Shown here: one piece after another, positions 10,482 to 25,867 of the stretch
Layout: every line of letters starts with the position of its first letter
Position numbering within the stretch: the first letter of the stretch is position 1
NCBI GenBank assembly: GCA_037447605.1
Contig: CM074804.1
Coordinates: 2,879,181-2,943,180, forward strand
DNA: 64,000 bases
Source: Zygnema circumcarinatum
Lineage: Eukaryota; Streptophyta; Zygnematophyceae; Zygnematales; Zygnemataceae
Direction of reading: 5' to 3'
The notes under the pieces: model-generated
Seen by the model: the letters and a program-made list of their open reading frames with translations, nothing else
Told to the model about the DNA's origin: nothing
The model's database searches: none
Translations under genes and position numbers: made by a program

Positions 10482-13025
10482 AAATTAGGGTATCAGCATG
10501 TGACGTGGGACCTAGCTTGTGAGTGGTAGGGGGGAGGAGAGAGAGGGAGAGAGTGAGTGCGAAGAGGGAGAGGAAGAGGGCGAGAGAGGGAGGGGGAGAG
10601 GGAGAGCGAGAGGGAGAGGCCGAGGGCGGGGCGGCACGTGTCAAGCGGGCGGCTCGAGCCTTACTGGGCAGCGCGTGATTGGCGAGAAAGGCTATGGATG
10701 GGGAAAGTACTCGGGAGCCATTTCGGACCGTCAGATCGTAACCGATCGGACGGCGGGGTCGCGCGCAGCAAGGAGGGGCCCGGGAGGGAAGCGAAGTGGA
10801 TATGCCATGTGGCGGCGCGATCGGACCGTCCGCTCGCATCGGACGGTCGAAAATGTACGATAGGGCGCCACGCTGGCGGGCGAGCGCGCAGGGCCGCCGC
10901 GTGCGCACGCGGGGGGCATTATACGGACTGTACGGATGGTAGGGCGGGCCTTATCCGCGGCCGGACCAGGCATCGTCAAATAATAAGGGGATTTTTGAAA
11001 AATTCCATTGAATCTTGCGGCCTCTCTACCTCCCTCCTTGTTGCCTTGTTTCTTTCCAAGCATGAAATGCCGCCAATGACGAAAAGCAGAAGAAGTTGCT
11101 GGAGTTCCAACAAGGACACGAAAACACGTTTGGTCTCAAGGGCACCCATTGGCTCGGACTCAAAGACAGGCCTTGCGTGCGTTTCTCAGTTGAAGGGCTC
11201 ATGCGTGACTTTCATTTGTTGGCATAATTGCCAATGGTTGACTTCTCGAGTTGATGCTTGAAGCAGTGGTGGAGTTCATGGATTCTTTATGCAGCCACTC
11301 TTTGTGGCGAGAAACAGTCGTGGGTGTGTCCACTGATGGCGATAGGGATGATGTGATAACATTCAAATGTTACTATGAGATAAAAACTTCGTCCAAATTA
11401 CAAACCAAGTACAAATCCGTAATCCCTTGAACGAAACTCAAAATTATCCCTTGATGGAGTTTAAAACCCCGTAAAAGGGACAATGGCATTGAACTCACGA
11501 TGGCGAGGCCATCAAATGTACAAAAACGGGTTTTATAGGAATTCCTTTATTTGACGATGCCTGGTCTGGAGTCCAGATTCTGGTCTGGAGTACGGATGGG
11601 CAAAAATTCCGTACAAGGGACTTTTAGAGTTAAGATTTCAGAATTAGAAAGTTATAATATCTAAGAGTTTCAGTTTTTAAGAACACTTTTAGAATTTTTC
11701 GTGCGACCATTGAAATTGAACATCAGCCAACTTCAATGGTCCATGGATACAATCAACATCGGGAACCAAAGGAAAAGGTCACGAAGGACCGAAAGGCAAA
11801 AAAGAGAAAGCCTATAAACGGAAATCTACTTTTAGGTCACAATCTACTTCGTTACCACAATTGATGGCCTAGGCGTAGCTTGACGCTCACAGCTTTTTCC
11901 TATTGTCCTTAGTTCCTTTGCGACCAGTTCCTCGTGGTTCCCCATGCTGATTATGTCCATGTACATTTGATGACATCGCCATCGTGAGATCAACGCCACA
12001 CCTTCTCTGAGGAAAAATAAGTTCTATCAAGTTCTCCAAGTTTTACCGTAATACGGTACCGTGGAGCTTTGACATTTTGTGACGTGCTCAAGTTCAGATG
12101 ATTACGGCACGACTCTACCGTATGGTTAAACTCTCACGGCGTCCGAAATCCGACCCCCCCTGAAAATGAGGGTAGTGTACGGTCTGGAACTTGGAAGTTG
12201 TACTGTACGGTACATAAGGCACTGTACATTACATAGTGTTTTAAAGTACAAACTAAAACTGGAAGCTTTAGCGCCCATGCTTTGGAACACTCAACGAGGA
12301 GGGAGAGAAAAGAGAGAAGGGGGCTGGATACAACTCCGCCTATGGGCTGTAATTATTTGTGAAGTTGAAAGCCAACTTATCATCAATGTAGGGCGCAGAG
12401 TCCCCCTTGCATACCCCCCCTAGACTTCGCCCACAACGGCTATATCCAAGCTCTATGATACGAGAAAAGAAAAAGAAAAAGATGTATGTTCCAAGCTTCA
12501 CCTTGAAAGGGGTCACATAGCAATTGACCCAAAAGTGGAGGGTTTCCCCCCTTAGCTAAAACCCTAAACCCTAACCTGCGCTATCCTACTAGGGTTCATG
12601 AGCTGTGGGTCCCTCCCTATCCTTCATAGGGTGCATAAAGTTGAACCAAAAACTATGGCCTGAATAGGAGAGCACAAAGCTCAGCAAAACGCTTCTTTCT
12701 AACCATTGACAGCAGACACCCCCGATGACTGCGAGCGGCTGTCATGTCGTGTCACGTCATGCCACGTCATGTCACGTGATCCACAAGGGGCGCGAGTGAG
12801 CCGAACCCCACATTAAGCGGCCAAATTTACCACGAAAAAAGCTTCATCAAGTGGGAGTTCAATACCACTACCATGTACAGTAGCACGTAATGATGAATGA
12901 GAATCCGTGTCGAGATTGGGAGAGAGAGCAGAGGGAGACTTTCCGGAGACGGATTAGTGATGGAGCGCAGCTTTTAGGGGAGGAGAGGCTGGGACCACCT
13001 TCACCACCTGCGTGTGAGAGAGGGC
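10482..13025. other. Intergenic region with a hAT-like MITE
   Basis: It contains the BT1-A promoter side (GA-rich near 10520-10640, GC-rich to 10.97 kb) and the inverted-repeat element at 10967-11566. The sequence from 11.57 to 13.02 kb has no recognisable feature apart from short CCCTAAA units near 12.56 kb and ACGTCAT/CACGTCA clusters near 12.75 kb. Confidence 0.5.
10967..11566. mobile_element. hAT-like MITE, TIR CAGGCATCGTCAAATAA
   Basis: The left end CAGGCATCGTCAAATAA and right end TTATTTGACGATGCCTG are exact inverted repeats, and both continue into an AATTCC-type subterminal motif. The 8-bp flanks (GGCCGGAC and GTCTGGAG) are only partly alike, so the target duplication has decayed or is absent. 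Internal sequence at 11040-11175 is about 80-90% identical by eye to 40096-40222 in another element. No intact transposase is present. A short reading GVSTDGDRDDV near 11.32 kb is reminiscent of hAT-like transposases, but only weakly. Confidence 0.75.
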
Positions 13026-15188
13026 TCAAAAAATGCCAAAACTTTTCTTTTTCTCTTCAGGAAGAAGCACAGTATTCATCTCCTCTCCCGATATCAATCG
13101 CCAGGCAGCGGCCTCCACTGCCAATCCTGCCATTGCTGGAGGCTTTTTGAGGACAAGTGGCATTCCCTCATTGGAGGCACCGATCATAGCGGCATCTTCA
13201 GGGATAACTCCGAGTAAGGGGAGACCCTGTAAGAGAGGAAAACATATGATTTAAAATTCAGGAAAAAATCCCTTTACTTTCGCTCCATGTAACTGGTATT
13301 AGATTCAAACCAAACACAGGCAAAGGATAGATAATGCACGGAGGAGAGATAATTGGTGAAGAGGCCTGCTCTACCTGCTTAACACTCCTCTTTGAACAGA
13401 CTAATTCGATTGCTTGCTCTGGTTAGCATATGCCTCGAGTTTTGAATCCTTAAAAATACTCAGAGAGGTATAGGACTCACTATCTAGCAACAAACAGCAC
13501 TAAGTTTGAGCCTCTATATTGAAGTTGTGAAGAAACAGTGGCACGCATAAATGCTCTGTACTCGGCAAGCTTTCTAAAGACAAGAAACCTTGACGCCTTA
13601 ATTGCGTGTGGCTGCCTTTTAGTGACTGACAGAATTGGAAAATCCTGCTGTGACGGAAAAAGCTAGAAACCCTGCCTTCTGTGGTCAAAAAAATAGAATA
13701 GGAAGCAGGTAATGGAGAGAGTCGTTATCTTGATGAACAATCCCTCAGATACATCTAAACCACTACAATCTCACAATAAACTGCAGGACCAAGAAAGCTC
13801 CTTACATAAAGAAGAATATGTTATGAAGTCCTTGAAATGGATTAAATGTATGGAATAACGACTTACATTAAATTACAAAACAAGTTTCACATTTCATGAG
13901 GTTTTAACTAAATTTCCTTCTTGCAGTCTGGATTGATAGACCCCTAGGAGCACGCAATACCTCAGACTTATGCAAGCGGCAAAAGCAAAACACAACCTTT
14001 TTCTTATATGAAGCATCCTCAAAATTCACAACAGTGCAACTCCAACTTAGAAATGTAGCAATGCAGCTTCAGCGCGAATTTTCAGCGATGCAGCTTGAAT
14101 CTAACGCAGCGATGCAGCTTCATAACAAAAAAAAAAATGTAACAGTGCAAACCTTACAAAGTTAAAGTCTTGAATTAAGTTCTCACCAGCATCTCGCGAA
14201 CATCGCTGACAGACATCATCTGCCCGGCCTTTATAAGGTCCGATCGAACCCGGTTTATGAGCAATTTCACATCCGTAATACCATCACATTCTAGCAGGCC
14301 TGCAACACGGTCTGCATCTCGCAAGCATGTAACATCCGGCGTTGTAACAATAATAGCTTCATTAGCGGGAGTAATTGCAGTAATAAACCCGGCTTCAATT
14401 CCAGCAGGGCAGTCAAGAAGTATAAAGTGTGGGCACCCTTCTTCCCGGTCACGGAGACTCTCCACTAAAAGCAGCAAGCTTTTACCGCTGAACGTTAAGT
14501 CCACCTTCGAGCGCGGCTTCGATATGCAAAGAAGCTCAAAGTTCGGACACCTTTTGTCGCGAATGAGCGCCTGGTCGAGTCGCGCTTCTCCATTAATGAC
14601 ATCCTGAACCGTATACAAAACTCTTGCTTCCAACCCTAACAAAAGGTCCAAGTTCCTGAGACCCACATCGCAGTCGATTGCAACCACCTTGAATTCGAGT
14701 CGAGCAAGAGACATTCCAAGGTTAGCTGTGATAGTGGTTTTTCCCACCCCTCCCTTCCCTGAAGTAACAACAATAACGCGAGGCATTGTACCCTTAAACT
14801 CCGGCTTTTTGGCCCACTGAAATACGGCCTTAGGTCCTCCCCCATTCTGCAACCAATGCACTGCGAGTCGCCGATCTGCAGCAGGCCTCGATTGCTGAAA
14901 TCCGCCGCAAGTATCTCCGAAAAAAGCGCTTCTCAAACCGCCATTACTGCAGGCGGCTGCTTTGGGTCCTTCTTCCAGGGTTTTGCAGAATCCTGCGGAG
15001 CTTCTATCAGTCCTGCAGCTCACTCCCTCAGCAGCCATGGCTGCCTTGGCAAATAAGGGCATGCAGGCGCTGCCAGAAGATCTTGAAGCAACCACCATGG
15101 CTGGGACTGCTGCGGAAGCTGACGCAGACACATGGCGCAAGGAGCAGCTTCCAGCGCTCGCTGGAGAAAACAGGCCTGCTGCTGACAT
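13026..15188 (-). CDS. MIND1: Plastid septum-site-determining protein MinD
   Basis: A ParA/MinD-type ATPase that positions the FtsZ ring, here presumably for chloroplast division. There are two exons (15188-14187 and 13226-13026) joined in phase 0, giving about 400 residues. The first ~130 residues are Ser/Ala-rich and fit a transit peptide. The deviant Walker A SGKGGVGKTT lies at residues 143-152, followed by AIDCDVGLRNLDLLLGLE and the LLDCPAGIEAGF switch. Exon 2 gives GLPLLGVIPED and KPPAMAGLAVEAAAWRLI, typical MinD C-terminal sequence, then a Lys-rich end. The intron (13227-14186) has a GTGAGA donor and a TTACAG acceptor. The ORF in exon 1 appears to run past the donor, but the family alignment requires splicing there. 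Confidence 0.95.
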
Positions 15189-16551
15189 GGCTGCTCAGAG
15201 CTGCCTTTCAGAATCTAAGGGGGGAAGAGAGAGTGAGAGAGAGAAAGAGGACCCTGCAATGGTTGTCTTGTTGCAACAGCACACGATAAGGAGAAGCGAA
15301 GTGGGAGAAGGAAAAGGAGAGCAGGGTAGAGGGCGAGAGAGCGGGCGAAAGGAGAGGGAGGGGGAGAATAGCGCAGGGGCGAGCTCCAATGTATGGAGGC
15401 CCTGCGGGCAGACAGGCGGGCGGGCAAGGAGCCGTTGCAGGAGCGCAGCGCGCCCTCTCCCCTTTGAAAATGGGGCAGGCGAGCGCCCGCACGTGTGAAC
15501 CCCGCACGTGCGACCGTGGTTCAAGAATCGAGAATTCAAGATGGCACCTACTGTACGGCCTACGCGTGAACGACGAGCAGTGCCGGCACGGGCCCTGTGT
15601 GAACACTGAACAGGAATAGTGTGAACGGGTCCGTATTGCTACCACTGTACGGCACAGGTTTCAGGGCCTTCAAAGCTCAGACGCCTTTGGGGTTCAGGAG
15701 CACGGAGTCCGTACAGGTTTGGTTTGCGAGTTGGCACCGGCCCTCGCCCAGCGGGTGGGTAGCCGTTGAGGGGCGATTTCAAAACAAAAAAAGGGGAAGG
15801 AATAGACGGCTTCGATGCGTCCCCAGGGACGGATGGAGATCGACGGTGAAGGAGGCCCCGAGTGCAGGTGTGCTCACCAACGGTGCGGATGAGTGCGTGC
15901 GGGCGAGGCCGCCATCCAACGGTCAGTGTGCGTCGTTTCAAACGGCGTTTTGTCCTTTAGCTGGCCATGCGGTGGCGTCCAGTGCCTTCGGGCGGCGGTG
16001 ACTGCCTCGGATGGCATTGCCTGCGCCGTACAGAGCTGCATTTTGGTGCACCTTGACTCGCGGAACATGCCGGCTCGGCAATAGCAAACGAGGTCAGTTA
16101 GGAAATTTAAGATGGACAGGGTAACAAAGTTTATGTCGCCGTATGGCAGTCAAAAATACTCTCAGAACTCAGTCAACCATTTTTGCCACCACAACTAAAA
16201 ATTTGTTCCTAAAGGGATGACCAGCTCACATGAGTTCAGCTAGCTGCAAACCTTCGGTACTAAAGAAGTGAGAAGGTCCAAATGACTGTGAACCCTAAAC
16301 CCTAAAGAACTTTGCAGAATAAACACTAAATGTCGCTCTGCCACTGTGATTGTGATCTGGACGCCTGTCCTAAACTGAATGCATTGAAAACAATAGAAGA
16401 ATAGCGGCAATATTCTGATCAGCAATATTCCCTCCCGAGCACCCTAAACCACCCTAACCCTACCCCTAACCCTAACCCTAACCCTAACCATAATAATCCT
16501 AACCTAACCCTAGCTCTAAACTTCAAGCAATACCCCGAAACGGGATTCCAT
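15189..16551. other. Intergenic: MinD promoter side and unique sequence
   Basis: It begins with a GA-rich stretch (15215-15370), which is a CT-rich leader on the MinD strand. It then has GC-rich unique sequence with several GTAC-containing motifs, and an interstitial telomere-like run of CCCTAA units at about 16440-16510. No gene recognised. Confidence 0.5.
16440..16512. repeat. Interstitial telomere-like CCCTAA repeats
   Basis: Several consecutive ACCCTAACCCTAACC units with decayed flanks, 3' of the zinc-finger gene. They mix CCCTAA and CCCTAAA spacing, so this is not a functional telomere. Confidence 0.8.
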
Positions 16552-17976
16552 TTAACTAACTGTACATATGCTCTTGTCCGCGCCGTGCTCTGCCTCTGCA
16601 TGCGCCACCAACGTCACCACATCCGCGAAAGCTCGTCCGCATCTCGGACACATCTCCCTCCCTTCGCCTCTCTCTCCCACACCGGTCAATCCAAATCCCT
16701 CCCGCGGCCCCCCTCCCGGCCCCCCTAAATGCATATTATCCACGTGCATGATGAGCTCCGGAACATCCCTAAATTGGGCGGAGCACTGCGGACACTGCTC
16801 ACTACTCCCTTCCCCCCTGCTCCTTGCTGCTCTCACTTCTTCCTCCCTTTCTCTGCTTGCCGATCCTGTTGCCGACCCTGTTGCCGTTGCCGTTGCCGTT
16901 ACTCTTCCCGTTTCCGTTCCAGTTGCCGTTGCCGTAGTGGATGACGGAGTCCCCCGCGCTACGGCAGAGAGAGCCTCCAGCCGCGTCCTCTCCCAATCCG
17001 TCTGCCGGCGATGGGCGGAGCCTCTCACAGTGTTGGCGGGCTCGTCTGCAGCACCGTGAGGAGGAGGAGGAGGAGGAGAACGTTTTGGGGAGATGTGTCT
17101 CTATGTCTCTGCTGAATCATATTTCCTAAGTTTTGGATCAAGCTCAGCCTGTCTCTCCGGGGTATTGACATGATGCTTTACAATGCTGAGAATTTTTTTG
17201 GTTGGTCAGTCCGTCATGCTGCTCAAACCATGCGACTGTAAACTAGTGCTTGAATTTCAACATTACTTAATGTGATACAAAGATGATATTCGCACCTCTG
17301 TTCCCTTTCAGTTGTGCACTTGCCCCTGCGCCCGCCCTCCTGCTCGCTGCTGCAGCAGCCGCCGCCGCAGCTGCAGCAGAGCTTGATCGAGAAGTTGTTG
17401 CAATTTTGGGCTTCTCCCTCAGTTCCACCCTTGCAGGTCCGGCTTTAGGGGAGGACGCATTTTGGGTTGGAGCTGTCAGTCCCGTTGATCTCTGAAAATT
17501 CTGCAAAAACCGCTCTCCAAATATGCTGCTTGAAGTCGCAGAGTTTTTCTTTTTCTGCCCGCCGGTGCAGAGATGGTCGGGTCCAAAGCGGTGCTTCAAG
17601 CAGGTCTCCTGCTCGCAGTCGCGGCATTTGATTGTGTTGGAGAAGGAAAGGACCTCCTTGCAGTTCTTCACAGGACATTTCTTCTTCTTTGTGACCCTGC
17701 GCCACCACGGAGAACACATTTACATTTTATTAGGAATTTAACAAATTTCGAAAAAGGGGACACGCGCTTAAACTATGCATCATCCTTTCATACTCTAAAT
17801 AGATGAAAGACTGTCCTTGAACGATTTGCATGCAAAGCGGAAATCCTAAAGCTGAGAAAAAATTACAGAATAGGAACACAGCAAACACAGAAGGACCTCT
17901 GTCCAGAACCTTCATTCCAGCGTTTGATGATTAGTCCCTTCAACGAGACCCGCAAAAGTTGTCAACTTTCTCTCGC

Positions 17977-18052
<76 letters not shown>

Positions 18053-18402
18053 TCAGCATGTTACAATGCTTCCGACGCACACATCCCAACACAGATCCAA
18101 AAACATCCAGAAATTCACAAATTTTCAGGCATTTGTACGATAAAAAAACCCATTTGCCAAAGCACAGGCCTCATACTTGGCATAGTTGGAGGGGTCGCAG
18201 CCTGACGTGGCGCTGTGGCGGTTCCACGCAGAGTTGGGCTCCTCCTCCGCCGAAATTCGGATCGCTTTCGCACAGAGGGGGCAGATGATGCACGTCACTT
18301 CGCCCTTCGCCGCTTTCAGACACGCGTGCGAGGCGTAGGATCGATGATCAAGACATAAAATCTGAGTAGAAGGGAGGAGAAAAGTGCCATAGAGAGAGAG
18401 CG

Positions 18403-18443
<41 letters not shown>

Positions 18444-18951
18444 AACATCAGTGGGATGCGCTCTCGCAGAGTTTGCATGAATCTCTCTCTCCTCCCCATC
18501 TCCCTCTCTCTCTCTCTCACTCACTCTCCCCCACTCCCGTCTCTCTCTCGCTCTGCCCCTATCTCCCCACTCCCCACTTTCCTCGCCTCTCCCCCCCCCC
18601 TCTATCTCTTTCGCTCTTTCGCTTCGTTTTAGGGTTTGGGAAATGCGGCAACTTCTTGGGTGGAACGAATGGGCCAAGTGGCAAACCCTAATTTTCTATT
18701 TGGGAACCCTAAAATAGATTTCAAAGAAGAGAAGCAACAAGCTGGCAGACGTTTGACAACGACAAAAGAAGAAAGTGAAACATAAATAATTGAGCTCATC
18801 AAAATGGAAAGCGAATACAACAAAAAATTTGGGGCTTGCAATTTTGACCGACCTTCTCACATTTATCGCATTTGAACGGCAAAAAGTCGATGAGGCTGCA
18901 ACTATCCACGGAGCAGTGCTTCCCCAAATCCGGAAACTCTGGCGTGCCCAT
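16552..18951 (-). CDS. SAP11: AN1/C2H2 zinc-finger stress-associated protein (SAP11/SAP13 type)
   Basis: Two AN1 zinc fingers followed by two C2H2 fingers, the arrangement of plant stress-associated proteins SAP11/13. Exons on the minus strand are 18951-18853, 18361-18177, 17696-17296 and 17045-16552; they sum to 1179 nt (392 residues plus stop) with matching phases. Exon 1 starts MGTPEFPDLGKHCSVDSCSL, almost the same as Arabidopsis SAP11. Exon 2 has CLDHRSYASHAC and CPLCAKAIRI. Exon 3 is the second AN1 finger (KKKKCPVKNCKEVLSFSNTI, CLKHRFGPDHLC), followed by a linker with an alanine run. Exon 4 carries CPQCSAQFRDVPELIMHVDN and CPRCGRAFADVVTLVAHAEA. The predicted role is in stress signalling or ubiquitin/proteasome-associated function; partners are unknown. 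Introns 2 and 1 hold the (CT)n and (GA)n microsatellites. Confidence 0.94.
17981..18049. repeat. (CT)n microsatellite
   Basis: An almost pure CT dinucleotide run in an intron of the SAP11-type gene. A purine (GA)n run of about 38 bp lies at 18395-18433 in the neighbouring intron. Confidence 0.95.
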
Positions 18952-20074
18952 TAACAAAAAAAAAAAAAAAAAAAAAAAAGGGGGAACCGGGGGGGAAGAC
19001 AGGACACAGAGAATACTGAAATAGTATTGACAAAAAAAATTGGAAAAAAATTGCCTTTGCAGTCGCTTGAGAGCGCGTGTACGGAGAGTGCCAGCGTGGC
19101 ACTCGACCGTACCAATTCGTACAGGACCGTACAACGCAGCTACTCGCATATCTTTGACGTTTTCTTGACGCAGTTACTGTACGCTTCACAGCATAGAAAC
19201 TACACGTTTCGCAGGTTCTAGCTTACAAATATAACAGAACTGCGGTCACCATGGAGCCGAAGAATTCAGCCAATCATATTGTCGCTCGAGTGCACAATTC
19301 CCACGAGTTGCACACGTGTCCATCGCTCATTAGCCTCTGCCTCGTTAACAAACCGTACGTCCCTACAGCTCGGCACTTCTCCGTACGGTACGAACTGGAA
19401 AGATCTTGAGACGATGGAAAAAAGCGGCCGCTGAACGTCGTCGGCGACCCCGCATCTCCGCTGTCCGTTGCACGTGTGAACAATCTTCGCCGTCCGTTGC
19501 ACGTGTGTTTCAACATTGCGGCTGCATTGGTAACCGTCTGTCCTGGTGAGTGAAGTCTTTTGCGTCCCAGATCGGTCCGCGGAGGGCAGGGGACCGTATA
19601 TATAGCGTGAGGGATGAAGCAGGGGGGGCAGAAGTGGGAGAGGGCGAGGGAGGGAGCGAAAGGGCGAGAGAGGGAGAGGGAGTGGGAGAGAGTGGGGGGG
19701 GGGGGCAGAGGGAGAGGAAGGAGCCAGGGGCGCGGAAGTGGAGTGAGGGTCACACGACGGAGGGAGAGGGGTGGGGAGGGACGCGGAAGTGGGAGGTGAG
19801 GGCGACGGTGAGGAGAGGAAAAGTTTTGAGGGAAGGGAAACGAGTGTTTGAGGGAGGCAGTAGGGTGAGCTAGGGTAGGGAGGGAGCAGGAGAGGCGGAG
19901 TGAGGGGAGACGGGATAGATAGAAAGAGAAAGAGAAGACGGAGAGAAAAAGGGAAGGAAGGGGAATAGAGAGAGGGGGCGGCGGCTTTCTTATCACCAGA
20001 AAGGTCCCTCCAAGATCCAAATCTTCTTCTCTCCTTGGAATTTTTTCCTGTCTGGAAATTTCCAGCTTATCACA
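18952..20074. other. Divergent promoter region between SAP11-type gene and BT1-B
   Basis: The interval separates two divergently transcribed genes. It holds an A-run at 18955-18979, several GTAC/CGTACGG motifs at 19080-19400, two CCGTTGCACGTGTG units near 19465-19507, and a GA-rich leader (19610-19975) on the BT1-B strand. No coding feature. Confidence 0.5.
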
Positions 20075-24536
<4,462 letters not shown>

Positions 24537-25867
24537 CAAATAACGCGAACATGAGTTGTGGTTTAGCGAATTGTTAGAGAGGGACTTGGCAGTTCCTTTT
24601 GTGGCGATTAAAAGTTGGGAGGGATAACGGTCGGCATTTGGTTAGCCTTCTCGTTTTGTTCGTTTTTAGGGGATCGGTGCGGGCATCTGCGAGAGTGGGA
24701 GAGAGAATGAGAGGGAGAAAGGAGAGGAGAGGGATAGATCGAGGGGAGAGAGAGAGAGAGAGAGAGAAAGAGAGTGAAAGTGAGAGAGTGGGTTATCAGG
24801 AGGCAAATGGTCGCATAGTACGTCATGATTTCTAGGGCACTGTTGGGCTCACAAAAGTGAGCTAGACGTGTAACATTTCTGTTCGTTTCACTTTTTTATG
24901 TTCACGCTGCATGTCTAGACATTGTATTTAGAAAAAAACGCAATTTTGACCGATAAATGAGTTGGAACAGTTCCATGTGAAAGTGGAATTTTGTCGAGAT
25001 TCTTTAAATTCTGTCGATTTACGGTTTCTTTGTCTTTTGGCTGTTCTTGTTTCACGGAACTTGGCTGAACTGTAAGGTGCGCTCTGCGGGGACGGATGTT
25101 CGTAAAATCGCATTCAATATTCGTTGTTCAGTACAGTACTCGGTATTAGGATTTTGGTATCGGTATTCAGTACTCAGTATTCGGTATTCAGTGTTCACCA
25201 AATTTGGGATTCGCTTGGCTGGAATTCGTTAATAAATTGTTGAAATATGCACAATATTCATGGTGCGACATATGTCCAATAGTGCGACGCGCATGCGCTA
25301 TCGCACGCATTCATGTCGCACTAAGGACAATGTGTCGCACTATGAGAACAATACCGCCAAAACTGCCCAAACCGCCCAAACCGCCCAAACCGCCTCACCT
25401 CCGCCTCGCATCGCCCCATGTACGAGACATTGTGCCGAGAACCGAAGCCACAAACTTCCTGATTTTCTTTTTTTGAAAGAAAAGAAAATTGTCAAACCAT
25501 GAACTGGAATACCTTCGCCAGATTTACAATCTGTATCTCTTAAACTCTTTTCTTTTTTTCGACCCGACCCCGACGCTTATGCTGACCTTAGCCCTGCAAT
25601 CTTTCGTCCTGAACCTATCCCCTAACTCTCAACCTCAGCTGAATCCCAATTCTAAACCTGAACCCTGAATCCTAAAAATCTCAACCCAGAAACCCGACAC
25701 CCATCGTTCTAGACCGTGAACCCTGTTCCTTAGACTCTGAGCCCGAAAGCGTCTACCCTAACCCTTACCCTAAACCCTGAATCATCAACCCGAAACCCTA
25801 AACCCTAAACACTAAACCCTAAACCCTTAATTCTGAACCCTGAACCCTAAACCCTGAACCCGGTTCC
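24537..25867. other. Intergenic: BT1-B 3' flank to GT92 promoter
   Basis: It contains GA-rich sequence (24690-24790), degenerate GGTATTCAGTACTC-type short repeats (25125-25200), an ACCGCCCAA short tandem (25355-25395), and about 250 bp of telomere-like CCCTAAA/CCTGAAC units (25.6-25.86 kb) ending just before the GT92 start codon. No gene seen. Confidence 0.5.
25590..25862. repeat. Degenerate telomere-like CCCTAAA units
   Basis: Many ACCCTAAACCCTAAAC and ACCCTGAACCC variants occur in one orientation directly upstream of the GT92 ATG. Similar units occur in intron 2 (26.50-26.72 kb), and the opposite strand form TTTAGGG appears at 26.99-27.13 and 27.53-27.62 kb. A run of AAACCCTAA matches the plant telo-box. 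Confidence 0.8.

Noticed and set aside
14040-14130. GCAGCTTCAGCG/GCGATGCAGCTT short repeats in the MinD intron
   Set aside because: Only a few imperfect copies; no further significance seen.
25590-25862. True telomere or chromosome end
   Set aside because: Units are decayed, mixed with other sequence and flanked by genes on both sides; interstitial only.
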